Shown here piece by piece: positions 25,702 to 33,952 of a stretch of DNA of 64,000 bases; the stretch's first letter is position 1; each line of letters opens with the position of its first letter. The position numbers and the translations under genes are program-made. The stretch lies in assembly GCF_000423665.1 (NCBI RefSeq), contig NZ_KE384071.1, positions 1-64,000 of the forward strand. The letters are read 5' to 3'. The notes under the pieces are model-generated. The model saw only the letters and a program-made list of their open reading frames with translations. It was not told the DNA's origin and searched no databases. This stretch comes from Solirubrobacter soli DSM 22325. Lineage in GTDB: Bacteria; Actinomycetota; Thermoleophilia; Solirubrobacterales; Solirubrobacteraceae.

Positions 25702-26391
25702 TTACCCGCGGCAGGCGGCGGGGATCTCCACGACGGTGCGGGGATCGGGGATCAGCTGCTCGCCCGGGAACTGCTCGGTGCGGCAGAAGGCGTAGGCGAA
25801 GGTCTTGTAGTCGACGACCGCGCGGAACGGGTAGCCGATCGAGCCCGCGACGTTGGTCTTGACCTTCGGGACCTTGCGGACGACCGTGTAGCAGTCGAAC
25901 ACGCCCGTCGAGCCCGATTCGGGCGTGCCGGCCGCGTGCGTGCAGGTCGTCGGGCCCTGGACCTTGGAGATCTCGCCGGTGGCGGCACGCTTCTGGGCGT
26001 CGGCGGTGATCGCGCTCTGGAGGCTCGTCACGAGTTGCGCGCGGGCGCTCGCGACCTCCGCCGGCGAGGCGTCACTGGCAGGCTTGAGCGAAGCGAACCT
26101 TCCGGTGCGTGGCTGCTGCAATTTGATCACGCGCTCGCGGTTGGCGGCGCGCAGACGGGCCTGCTCGGCGGCGCTCGCGCGGGCGCGCTCGGTCTTCCCG
26201 TTGTCGATGCGCGGGATCATCACCGCGAGGGCGATACCGACCACCAAAGCGCCTATGCCGGTCAAAATCGCGACCTTGCGCCATGGGACCGGAGGGACCT
26301 CGACGTCACGCGGCGCGGTCCAGATATGCAGCCAGACTCCGAGGATCTCGATGCCCGACGCTCTGCGCTGGTTTCCGGCAGTTCCGTCCAT
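25702..26391 (-). CDS. Single-pass membrane protein of unknown function
   Basis: A 229-aa protein. ATG 26391 (MDGTAGNQRR) gives about 45 cytoplasmic residues, one membrane helix (VAILTGIGALVVGIALAVMI, about 45-65), then a helical Arg/Ala-rich segment and a C-terminal domain with four cysteines (TTCTHAAG, FDCYTVV, AFCRTEQF, PAACRG) that could form disulfides outside the cell. No family recognised. It diverges from the eCIS core gene through a symmetric promoter, which suggests co-regulation with the injection system. The longer open frame to 26796 overlaps that gene and is rejected. Confidence 0.7.
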   Translation of the reverse strand: MDGTAGNQRRASGIEILGVWLHIWTAPRDVEVPPVPWRKVAILTGIGALVVGIALAVMIPRIDNGKTERARASAAEQARLRAANRERVIKLQQPRTGRFASLKPASDASPAEVASARAQLVTSLQSAITADAQKRAATGEISKVQGPTTCTHAAGTPESGSTGVFDCYTVVRKVPKVKTNVAGSIGYPFRAVVDYKTFAYAFCRTEQFPGEQLIPDPRTVVEIPAACRG

Positions 26392-26397
26392 ATGTGG

Positions 26398-26469
26398 CCG
26401 AGGATACATACGCCCGAACGGACCGCCCAATCGGCCTTGCGTCCACCGACATCCCGCCCGTATCCTCGG
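26398..26469. promoter_or_regulatory. Symmetric divergent promoter of the eCIS ATPase operon
   Basis: Ten-bp arms CCGAGGATAC (26398-26407) and GTATCCTCGG (26460-26469) face each other. Each carries TATCCT as a -10 box, 7 nt before GTG 26474 on the plus strand and 9 nt before ATG 26391 on the minus strand. TTGCGT and TTGGGC lie 18 nt upstream as candidate -35 boxes. Both genes would be leaderless and could be controlled by one factor binding the arms. Confidence 0.6.
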
Positions 26470-26473
26470 TTGC

Positions 26474-27016
26474 GTGAGTGATACCGAGCGCATCCACGAA
26501 CACGAAAAACCGCGGGCGCCGGAGCACAAGCCGGAACCCGCCGAGGATCCCGCCGGCCCACTCAAGGACTTCGTCTCCAACGTCGGCAACCAGGCGTTCG
26601 GCGGCGCGATCGCGCGTTCGCAGGGCGCGGGGATCATGGCCAACGGCGAGGTCCACTCGAGCGTGCAGTCCAAGATCGACTCCACGCGCGGCGGCGGAGC
26701 CGGGCTCGACACGGGCGTGCAGCAGAAGCTGTCGCCCTCGCTCGGCGACCTCTCCGATGTCCGCGTGCACACCGACTCGACCGCGCACGACCTCAATCAC
26801 GCGGTCTCCGCTCGCGCGTTCGCGACCGGCACCGACGTCTACTTCGCGCAGAACGAGTACAAGCCCAACACGTCGGACGGCGACAAGCTGATCGCGCACG
26901 AGCTCGCGCACGTCGTCCAGCAGCGCGGGGCGCCGACCAGCGGCCCGCTCACCGTCTCGAATCCTGGCGACGCCATGGAGAACGAGGCGGATGCCGTGGC
27001 TGAGAAGATCACGTAA
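26474..27016 (+). CDS. eCIS core domain (DUF4157) protein
   Basis: A 180-aa protein with the DUF4157/eCIS-core domain, a marker of contractile injection loci. The acidic N-terminal 40 residues (HEHEKPRAPEHKPEPAEDP) are followed by the domain at about 60-165: DTGVQQKLSPSLGDLSDVRV, HTDSTAHDLNHAVSARAFAT, then the HEXXH motif H142-E-L-A-H146 in LIAHELAHVVQQRG. HEXXH suggests a zinc metallopeptidase; in eCIS such proteins are linked to cargo. GTG 26474 is supported by the -10 box 7 nt upstream. The ATPase gene follows with no gap. Confidence 0.88.
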   Translation: MSDTERIHEHEKPRAPEHKPEPAEDPAGPLKDFVSNVGNQAFGGAIARSQGAGIMANGEVHSSVQSKIDSTRGGGAGLDTGVQQKLSPSLGDLSDVRVHTDSTAHDLNHAVSARAFATGTDVYFAQNEYKPNTSDGDKLIAHELAHVVQQRGAPTSGPLTVSNPGDAMENEADAVAEKIT

Positions 27017-28984
27017 GTGGCTGAGATCTCATTCGGTTTCATCGACCGTCGCGTGATGGCGGCGGTCGAGCGCGTCGCCGGCTCGGACCCCGATCCCGGC
27101 GACCCGTTCCGCGGGCTGTACATCTCCGACGAGGTCGCGCTGCGGCTGACGCAGGGCGACAGCGTGTCCGACGCCGACGCGCGCCTACAGGAGGTCGTGC
27201 AGGCACTCGGCCTGGACCTGCTCGAGGCCGCGGTGCTCGCGGTCTGCGCGGCGACCGAGCTCAACCCGCGCTACGGGCGCCTGTACGCGTACCTGCAGGA
27301 CGACGTCACGCGCAAGCTCCCGAGCCCGCGGCTCGTCGGCCAGCTGCTGGAGGGCGAAGGCCTCTCCCCCGCGGACGTGATGGGCGCGTTCGACGCGGAC
27401 GGGCGCCTGCGCCACCGCGGGGCGCTGAAACTGATGGGGGACGCGCAGACGCCGCTGGCCGAGCGTCCGATCAAGGTCGCCGACCGGCTCGCCGCGGTGC
27501 TGCTGGGCGGGCGGATGGACGAGTCGCCGGCGCCGACGCGGCTGCGGATGGTCAACCATCCCGCGCACGACCCCGGTCGCAACGAGGCGGTCGAGCTGAT
27601 GGCGGCGCTGCTCGCTCGCCCGAGCACGCTGCCCGTGGTGCTCGCCGGACCCGACGCGGACACGCTGATCGTCAAGGCGTGCGGCAAGCAGCTCGTCGCC
27701 GTGCACGTCAAGGACATCTCCGACCGGGACGTGATGGCCGAGGCCGCGCTGGTCTCGGCGCTCGAGGACCGGCTGGTCGTCTTCGAGGGGCTCGAGGACG
27801 TCGAGCCCGCGGACCGCGGACGGCTGCTGCGCTCGATCGAGACGCGCCCCGAGCGCACGATCCTCGCCGCGCCGACGCGCACCGCGGCGCTCGCGCTCGG
27901 CGAGCGCACCGTGCTTCTGGTCGAGGCCACGTCGCCCTCGTTCGGCGAGCGCGCGCAGGCATGGGCGGACCTGACGGGCTCGCTGGAGTCCGAGGACGTG
28001 GCCGCGAAGTTCCGGCTGTCGATGACGCAGATCGTCGAGGCCTCCGAGGTCGCGCGGCTGTCGGCGACGGCCCGCGGCGTCGATCGCCCGGAGCGCGTGG
28101 ACCTCGACGCCGGCGCGCGACAGGCGTCGTCTTCGCGCCTCGGCGAGCTCGCGGCGCGGCTCCCGCCCGGCTACAAGTGGGAGGACCTCGTGGTCCCGGA
28201 GCGCCAGAAGGAGCTGCTGCAGTCGATCAGCGCCTACCTGCGCCATCGCGACCGGGTCCTGAGCGACTGGGGCTACGAGAAGACCGTCGCGCGCACGCAG
28301 GGCCTGAAGGTCCTGTTCGCGGGCGAGTCCGGCACCGGCAAGACGATGGGCGCGCAGGTGATCGCCGCCGAGCTCGGCCTCGAGATCTTCCGCGTCGACC
28401 TCGCGACCACGGTGTCCAAGTACATCGGTGAGACCGAGAAGAACCTCGACCGGATCTTCGGGGCCGCCGAAGGCTCGAACGCGATCCTGTTCTTCGACGA
28501 GGCCGACGCCCTGTTCGGCAAGCGCTCCGAGGTCGGCGACTCGCACGACCGCTACGCGAACATCGAGGTCGCCTACCTCCTGCAGAAGATGGAGGGCTAC
28601 CCGGGCGCCGTCATCCTCGCGACCAACTTCCGCCGCAACATCGACGACGCGTTCGTCCGCCGCCTGGACTTCGTGATCGACTTCCCGTTCCCGGAGCCCG
28701 AGGACCGGCGCCGGATCTGGGAGCGCGTGCTGCCCGACGAGGCGCCCAAGGCCGACGACATCGACCTCGACTTCCTCAGCGAGAAGTTCAAGCTCTCCGG
28801 CGGCGCGATCCGCAACTGCTCGCTCGCCGCCGCCTTCCAGGCCGCCGACGACGACGGCGCGATCTCGATGCGTCACCTCGTGCGCGCCGTCGCGCAGGAG
28901 TACGGCAAGCAGGGCCGCCTGACCCTCGAAGCGGACTTCGAGCGCTTCCACGACCTGATCAAGGTCGGCGCGTCCCGTAGATAA
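27017..28984 (+). CDS. eCIS AAA+ ATPase (Pvc15/Afp15-like)
   Basis: A 655-aa ATPase. The N-terminal 400 residues are a family-specific region. The AAA+ module spans about 410-640: Walker A FAGESGTGKTMG at about 434-445, Walker B ILFFDEADALFGKRSEV at about 489-505, sensor 1 LATNFRRNIDDAF and arginine fingers in VRRLDFVIDFPFP. Such ATPases are required for assembly or disassembly of eCIS particles or cargo loading. GTG 27017 begins directly after the previous stop (27014-27016). Its own stop TAA is part of the palindrome at 28982. Confidence 0.9.
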   Translation: MAEISFGFIDRRVMAAVERVAGSDPDPGDPFRGLYISDEVALRLTQGDSVSDADARLQEVVQALGLDLLEAAVLAVCAATELNPRYGRLYAYLQDDVTRKLPSPRLVGQLLEGEGLSPADVMGAFDADGRLRHRGALKLMGDAQTPLAERPIKVADRLAAVLLGGRMDESPAPTRLRMVNHPAHDPGRNEAVELMAALLARPSTLPVVLAGPDADTLIVKACGKQLVAVHVKDISDRDVMAEAALVSALEDRLVVFEGLEDVEPADRGRLLRSIETRPERTILAAPTRTAALALGERTVLLVEATSPSFGERAQAWADLTGSLESEDVAAKFRLSMTQIVEASEVARLSATARGVDRPERVDLDAGARQASSSRLGELAARLPPGYKWEDLVVPERQKELLQSISAYLRHRDRVLSDWGYEKTVARTQGLKVLFAGESGTGKTMGAQVIAAELGLEIFRVDLATTVSKYIGETEKNLDRIFGAAEGSNAILFFDEADALFGKRSEVGDSHDRYANIEVAYLLQKMEGYPGAVILATNFRRNIDDAFVRRLDFVIDFPFPEPEDRRRIWERVLPDEAPKADDIDLDFLSEKFKLSGGAIRNCSLAAAFQAADDDGAISMRHLVRAVAQEYGKQGRLTLEADFERFHDLIKVGASRR

Positions 28985-29002
28985 AGGGGTCAGGCCCCTT
29001 TA
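28982..29002. terminator. Palindrome giving both convergent genes their stop codons
   Basis: TAAAGGGG (28982-28989), loop TCAGG, CCCCTTTA (28995-29002). The first three bases are the TAA of the ATPase gene. The last three, read on the other strand, are the TAA of the 1650-aa protein. It is a compact bidirectional terminator and resembles the REP-like element at 15830 in core and flank. Confidence 0.75.
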
Positions 29003-32000
29003 GGTTCGGGGGCGTCGCGGGGGCTCGCTCACCGTGGCGCGGGCGAGGGCGGGGCGGCGGGCGCGGCCGGCCAGCGTCCCGCCGGCGGCGATCAGCGCGA
29101 TCGCGGCGGCTCCGCCGAGGATCTCCCACGGCAGCGGTGACGGCGGGTGGGCGTACGCGACGGCCGCGCTGTCGGCCTCGAAGGCGTGCTCGACCCGCCG
29201 CTGCTCCTGCACCTGCGCCGCCTGGAAGAACTGAGCCTGGGTCGCGGGTGCCGACTGGACCGCGAGGCCGGACGGCGGCGCGGGCGGGGCCGGAGGCGCG
29301 GGCGGCTTGGTGGCGGCCACGACGGGCGGGATGACGGCGGCGGCCGGCGGCGGGGTCAAGGGCGGAATCGGCGGCGAGGCCGGCGCGGGGGCGGGCGGGA
29401 CGGGCGCGGGCGGGACCACGGGCGCGGGCGGCTGCGGCGCGTGGTGCACAGGTACGGGGACCGGCGGCTGCACGCTTGGCGGCAGGCCCGGCACCGGGAT
29501 GAACGGCCGATTCGGCGCGGGCGTCTGCGGGGCCGCTTCCGCGGGCTTGTCGGGCCGGTTGTAGACGATGTCCGGGAAGCCGCACGTGCCGGGCGCGATC
29601 GGCGTGATCTTGATGTCGTCCGGAAGCCCGATCAATGACAGCGGCACGATCTGGATCGGCGCCGCGACCCGCTGTCCGGCGGCGGTGACGGTCACGTTGG
29701 TGCCGCCGAGCGTCAGCGGGCAGAACACGCCGCGCGGGTCGTCGATCACATGCCCGCTGGAGTCGAGCATGATCTCGGGGCGGCCACGCGATTCCCGCCC
29801 GCGCCGGGCGGCGACGAACCGGGCGACCTTCACGTCCGACGACGTGAACGCGATGTCGGTCGGCACGACGCTGCTGCAGGTGTCCGACCACCACACGCAC
29901 TGGTCCGTGGGCAGCAGGACGCCGGTGTAGGCGCGCGTGGTCACGAGCTCTCCCGACTCCTCGTCGCGCTGGAGGAAGCGCATCTGCGCCGGGTCGGCGG
30001 CCGTGACCGAGAGCGGCTGGGCGAAGCCGACCGGATAGCTGCGCAGCGACTGGTCGAGCGCGAGCGACTCGACGAGCGGCTCCGACATCGCCCGCACCGG
30101 CGCGACGCCGGTCTGCGGGTCGAACCCGCCGATGACGACGTCGATGAACAGCAGGGCAGCGTTGGTCTGGCGCGTGAACTCCGCCTCGTCGAAGTCGTCC
30201 TCGAACTCCACCGAGGAGCGCGACGCGGTGTACCCGAGCGTCGAGGACTGGAAGACCGCGAGCGGCGCCGCGGCGCCCGGCGGCGTGACGTCCGTCCGGC
30301 TGAGGACGCCGCCGAAGTGCTGGTCGTGCGGGTCGTCGATGCCGGCGGTCGCGACGTACGCCGACGCGTGGCCGGCGAGCAGCGCGAGCTCGTCGTCGGC
30401 GTCCTCCGCGCGTGGCATCCGCTGCGCGCCGTCGAGCGAGGCGCTGCCGACGACGACCACCGGGATGCCGCTGCCCTGTGCGTCGGCCATCACCTCGCGC
30501 ACCCACTGCGCCTGCGGACCGTCGGCGCCGCCGGCGAGGCGGCCCGCCGCGTTGTCGATCGCCACGACCCGGACGACGCCGGCCGCGGCACGCACGTCGA
30601 AGGCGAAGACGCGCCGGCCACCGGGCGCCGCGTCCGGCGGCTGGGTGATGCCGGAGACGTCGATCGTGTCCGGCGCTGGCGCGGTGCCCTGGGGCGCCGC
30701 GGCGTCGGCGAACGCGGCGGCGAACCCCGTGGTGCCGTCGCCCGGGCCGGGCAGCACGAACGTCGGCACGCCGGCGCCGCCGGCCAGCTCGCGGTAGCGG
30801 CGGGCGCCCGCCTCGTCCAGCGGCTCGCCGCCCCGCGAGGCGCGGCCGCCGCCGATGAGCAGCGCGGCCGGGCCGTTGCCCGCGCCGGCCATCGCCTTCA
30901 CGCGCGCGACCGCCGTGCCGAGGTGGACGTCCGGCGTCAGCCCCTGGCCCGCGCCGCCCGTGCAGCGGTCCAGGCAGGTGGGGTGACCGCCGACGGCGAG
31001 GCGTACGACGTCGCCGGGCACGGTGCCGGTCTCGGCCGCCTCGGGCGCCGGCCCGGCCGGGGGCGCGGGGGCGCCGTGGTCGAGCCGGCGAACGGACGAG
31101 AGGCCGACCACGGGATCGGGCTCGCGCGGGTCGGTCACGGTGCCCGAGATGCCGCCCAGCGCGAAGCCCGTGCCGTCGGCGTCGAGCACGAACGCGCGGG
31201 TGTTCGGCGTGGTCTCGGGCAGGTCGCGGCCGCCTGACGTCTGGTAGCTGGAGCCGTCGAGGTCGAGCCAGCCGTCGGCGGTCTCGCGCAGCACGACCGC
31301 GCCGATGGGCGAGGCGTCGAGCGGCACGAGCACGCGGCTCGGCCCGTCCGGCCCGTCCGGCCCATCCCCGTCGCCGGTGCCGCCGCCGGCCGTCGGCTCC
31401 GTGAGCGGCTCGGGCAGCGGCAGCACGGTGTCGTTGGCGGAGACGATCGTGCGCACGTGGTCGCCCTCGCGGAACGCGGCGATCGCGACCGGGTACAGGT
31501 CCAGCGGCGCGCTCGTCGCCCGCCACGCGGCCGTGGGCGCGTCGCGCTCGAAGCGCCCGTCGACGACGGTTCCGCCGCCCGGCTCGGTCGCGACGCGGGT
31601 GACGGCGACCGGCTGGCCTGCCGACTCGGCCGCCGTGCGGAGGGCTTCGTCGCGCGTCCACGCGCGGTCGGTGCCGCCCTGGTAGAGCCCGTCGGTGGTC
31701 GCCACCAGCGGCGTCCGCCCGTCGTAGGCGACGCTCGTGATGTCCGTGTGCTCGGGCGCGCTGCTCGGCAGCTTCTCCACGTGCCAGTCGCGCCCGTCGC
31801 CGCGCATGATCAGCCCGTCGCGGCCGACCGCCGTGCATTCGAGCGGGTCGCTGACGGTGCAGGCGATCGCCAGGAACGTGGCCTCGACGGGGGTGCCTTC
31901 GTAGGTCACGACCGAGCCGCGCGTGTCCGTTCCCCCGGTCGTGAAGTCGAACGGGACGGGATCGCGCAGCGCCGTGACCAGGGCCCCGGCGCTGCCGATG

Positions 32001-33952
32001 CCGATGATCAGGTTCGGGCGCGGCCAGACGATCGCGCGCAGCTGGGCGAGGCGACCGTTCGCCACCACGGGCGAGAGGCCGGTGTCCGGGTAGGACCAGC
32101 CGCGATCGGGCGCGTACAGGACGGCGGCGCCCTGGCGCGAGATCGCCAGCACGCGGCCGTCGCCGTTCGGCGCCGGGGCGGCGGAGATGAGCGCGTCGCT
32201 GAGCGTCGGCGCCGGGGAGTCGACCGCCGGGCGCTGGGCCGAGGTCGCGGCCCCGACGGCCTGCGTGCCGCCCGTGAAGCCGATGCTGCCGTCCGCCGTG
32301 AACGCGATCGCCTGCGTCGTCGACGTGCCGTCGTCGCCGATGCCGCCGCGGAACACGAAGCGGTCGCCTACGAGCTGGGCGTAGCCGCCCTGACGGACCG
32401 CGTCGCGGGCGCGCGCGTCCGCGGGAACGCCGGCGTCCACCGGCGCGCTGATCTCGCGCACGCCGAACGGCGCGGAGGCGGTCGCCGGGCCGGCGATCGA
32501 GCGATAGCCGCGCCCGCCGCGGGCGAACGTGAAGCCGAGCCGGTGGGTGCAGAGCTCGGGGACGTCGCACCAGCGGCCGTCGAGCTTCTCGGCGGGCTCC
32601 GGGGTCGCGGTGGGCGTCGCGGTCTCGGTGGCGGTCGCCGTCGCCGTCGCGGTCTCGGTCGCCGTGGCGGTCGCCGTCGCGGTGGCGGTGGCGGTGGCCG
32701 TCGGCGTCTCGGCGGGCGCCGGCGGGTCCTTGATCGCGATGTGCTCGGAGACGTCGATCGGCGCCGCCGCCCCGGCGGGCGTGACCCGCAGGTCGATCCA
32801 GACGCCGTCGGGCGTCACCGTCAGCGGGTCCGCCGGCGGCGCGTCGACCGTGACCGCCGCGACGCCCTCCGGCAGCGGCTCGCCGGCGAGCAGCGCCTGA
32901 TGAACGGTGACGGGCGCCCAGTGCCCCGCCTCCGGGTCGCGCTGGAGCAGGACGACGCGGTCGCCCGCGATGCCGAGCAGGAACGCGCGCGTGGGTGAGG
33001 CTGCCGCCAGCCCGACCGCGCGGACGGGCGCGTCGGCGTCGATCGGCTCGCGATGCCAGCCCGTCCCGTCCAGCCGCAGCACCGCCGCGGTCATGCCCGC
33101 CGCGTCGGTCGGCGCGAGCAGCGTCGCGGGCTCCGCGCCACCGATCACGGCGAGCAGCGCCTGCGCGTCCGGGCGGGTCGGATTGGCGACGAGCCGCTCG
33201 CCGGGCGCCAGCTCCGGCGCGGGTGCCGCCACGAAGCTCTCGCCGGGCGCGCGGACGAGCAGCTGCGCGTCCTGATCGGGCTCGGCGAGCAGCAGCGCGC
33301 CGTGCCCATCCGCGGCCATCTCCCCGGCATGTTGCGGCGCGGTGCCGCCGACCGGCCGGCCGCCCACGGGCAGCGCCGCCGACGCCCACGCCCCGCTCGG
33401 CGCGCGCCGCAGCACGACGGTCCGCCCGCCGGCCTGCCCAACTGCCCACGCCCGCGGCCCGTCGCCCGTCGTCTCGACCCCGAACGGCACGAGCGTCCGC
33501 GCCGCCCCGGGCACCTCCGGCTGCGCCCCGGCGGGAAGCGCAGGCGCCGCCGCGGGCGGATCGTCCGCGGCGAACGCCAGCGCCGCGCCCACGGCGGCGA
33601 GCGCGAGCGCCAGCCCGACGGCCGCGTGCCGCCACACGGCGCGGCGACGACCGGCGCCGCCGCCCGGCGTCACCACTCCGGCGCGACGCACGCCGGCGTC
33701 CTCACCGCCCGACGACACCACTCCGGCGCGACGCACGCCGGCGCCCTCACCGCCCGACGACACCACTCCGGCGCGACGCACGCCGGCGCCCTCACCGCCC
33801 GACGACACCACTCCGGCGCGACGCACGCCGGCGCCCTCACCGCCCGACGACACCACTCCGGCGCGACGCACGCCGGCGGCGTCGTCGCCCGGCCCGACAA
33901 GCCCGGCGCGGCTCCGGCCGGCGACGCCGGCCCGGGCGCGCGGCGCGCTCAT
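29000..33952 (-). CDS. Giant membrane-anchored protein with degenerate phosphoesterase domain
   Basis: 1650 aa. Residues 1-105 are cytoplasmic with five 15-aa repeats (GVRRAGVVSSGGEGA). A membrane helix follows at about 115-140 (AAVGLALALAAVGAALAFAA). The large outer part has beta-propeller-like blocks, a Thr/Ala/Glu microsatellite linker near 415-450, and near 1005-1200 a calcineurin-phosphoesterase-like order of motifs with altered metal ligands (LLIGGGRASRG, FVLPGPGDGTT, VVVVGSASLDG). The C-terminal stretch is Pro-rich and ends in a second hydrophobic helix (WEILGGAAAIALIAAGG). Its start overlaps the ftsH-like stop by 4 bp. Role unknown; an envelope anchor or sensor of the injection locus is my inference. 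Confidence 0.75.
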   Translation of the reverse strand: MSAPRARAGVAGRSRAGLVGPGDDAAGVRRAGVVSSGGEGAGVRRAGVVSSGGEGAGVRRAGVVSSGGEGAGVRRAGVVSSGGEDAGVRRAGVVTPGGGAGRRRAVWRHAAVGLALALAAVGAALAFAADDPPAAAPALPAGAQPEVPGAARTLVPFGVETTGDGPRAWAVGQAGGRTVVLRRAPSGAWASAALPVGGRPVGGTAPQHAGEMAADGHGALLLAEPDQDAQLLVRAPGESFVAAPAPELAPGERLVANPTRPDAQALLAVIGGAEPATLLAPTDAAGMTAAVLRLDGTGWHREPIDADAPVRAVGLAAASPTRAFLLGIAGDRVVLLQRDPEAGHWAPVTVHQALLAGEPLPEGVAAVTVDAPPADPLTVTPDGVWIDLRVTPAGAAAPIDVSEHIAIKDPPAPAETPTATATATATATATATETATATATATETATPTATPEPAEKLDGRWCDVPELCTHRLGFTFARGGRGYRSIAGPATASAPFGVREISAPVDAGVPADARARDAVRQGGYAQLVGDRFVFRGGIGDDGTSTTQAIAFTADGSIGFTGGTQAVGAATSAQRPAVDSPAPTLSDALISAAPAPNGDGRVLAISRQGAAVLYAPDRGWSYPDTGLSPVVANGRLAQLRAIVWPRPNLIIGIGSAGALVTALRDPVPFDFTTGGTDTRGSVVTYEGTPVEATFLAIACTVSDPLECTAVGRDGLIMRGDGRDWHVEKLPSSAPEHTDITSVAYDGRTPLVATTDGLYQGGTDRAWTRDEALRTAAESAGQPVAVTRVATEPGGGTVVDGRFERDAPTAAWRATSAPLDLYPVAIAAFREGDHVRTIVSANDTVLPLPEPLTEPTAGGGTGDGDGPDGPDGPSRVLVPLDASPIGAVVLRETADGWLDLDGSSYQTSGGRDLPETTPNTRAFVLDADGTGFALGGISGTVTDPREPDPVVGLSSVRRLDHGAPAPPAGPAPEAAETGTVPGDVVRLAVGGHPTCLDRCTGGAGQGLTPDVHLGTAVARVKAMAGAGNGPAALLIGGGRASRGGEPLDEAGARRYRELAGGAGVPTFVLPGPGDGTTGFAAAFADAAAPQGTAPAPDTIDVSGITQPPDAAPGGRRVFAFDVRAAAGVVRVVAIDNAAGRLAGGADGPQAQWVREVMADAQGSGIPVVVVGSASLDGAQRMPRAEDADDELALLAGHASAYVATAGIDDPHDQHFGGVLSRTDVTPPGAAAPLAVFQSSTLGYTASRSSVEFEDDFDEAEFTRQTNAALLFIDVVIGGFDPQTGVAPVRAMSEPLVESLALDQSLRSYPVGFAQPLSVTAADPAQMRFLQRDEESGELVTTRAYTGVLLPTDQCVWWSDTCSSVVPTDIAFTSSDVKVARFVAARRGRESRGRPEIMLDSSGHVIDDPRGVFCPLTLGGTNVTVTAAGQRVAAPIQIVPLSLIGLPDDIKITPIAPGTCGFPDIVYNRPDKPAEAAPQTPAPNRPFIPVPGLPPSVQPPVPVPVHHAPQPPAPVVPPAPVPPAPAPASPPIPPLTPPPAAAVIPPVVAATKPPAPPAPPAPPSGLAVQSAPATQAQFFQAAQVQEQRRVEHAFEADSAAVAYAHPPSPLPWEILGGAAAIALIAAGGTLAGRARRPALARATVSEPPRRPRT
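32595..32712 (-). repeat. Ala-Thr dipeptide microsatellite in the giant protein
   Basis: The segment alternates GTCGCC/GTCGCG/GTCTCG hexamers and encodes Thr-Ala and Thr-Glu runs. It marks a flexible linker between the propeller-like blocks. Confidence 0.7.
33660..33890 (-). repeat. 45-bp tandem repeat, five units
   Basis: The marker CTCCGGCGCG recurs at 33676, 33721, 33766, 33811 and 33856, exactly 45 bp apart. The middle units are identical. In frame it gives five 15-residue units of the GVRRAGVVSSGGEGA type in the basic cytoplasmic N-terminus of the 1650-aa protein. There are no spacers, so it is not CRISPR. Confidence 0.9.

Noticed and set aside
33660..33890. Possible CRISPR or integration repeat (45-bp units)
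   Set aside because: Direct head-to-tail units with no spacers, in frame within a coding sequence.
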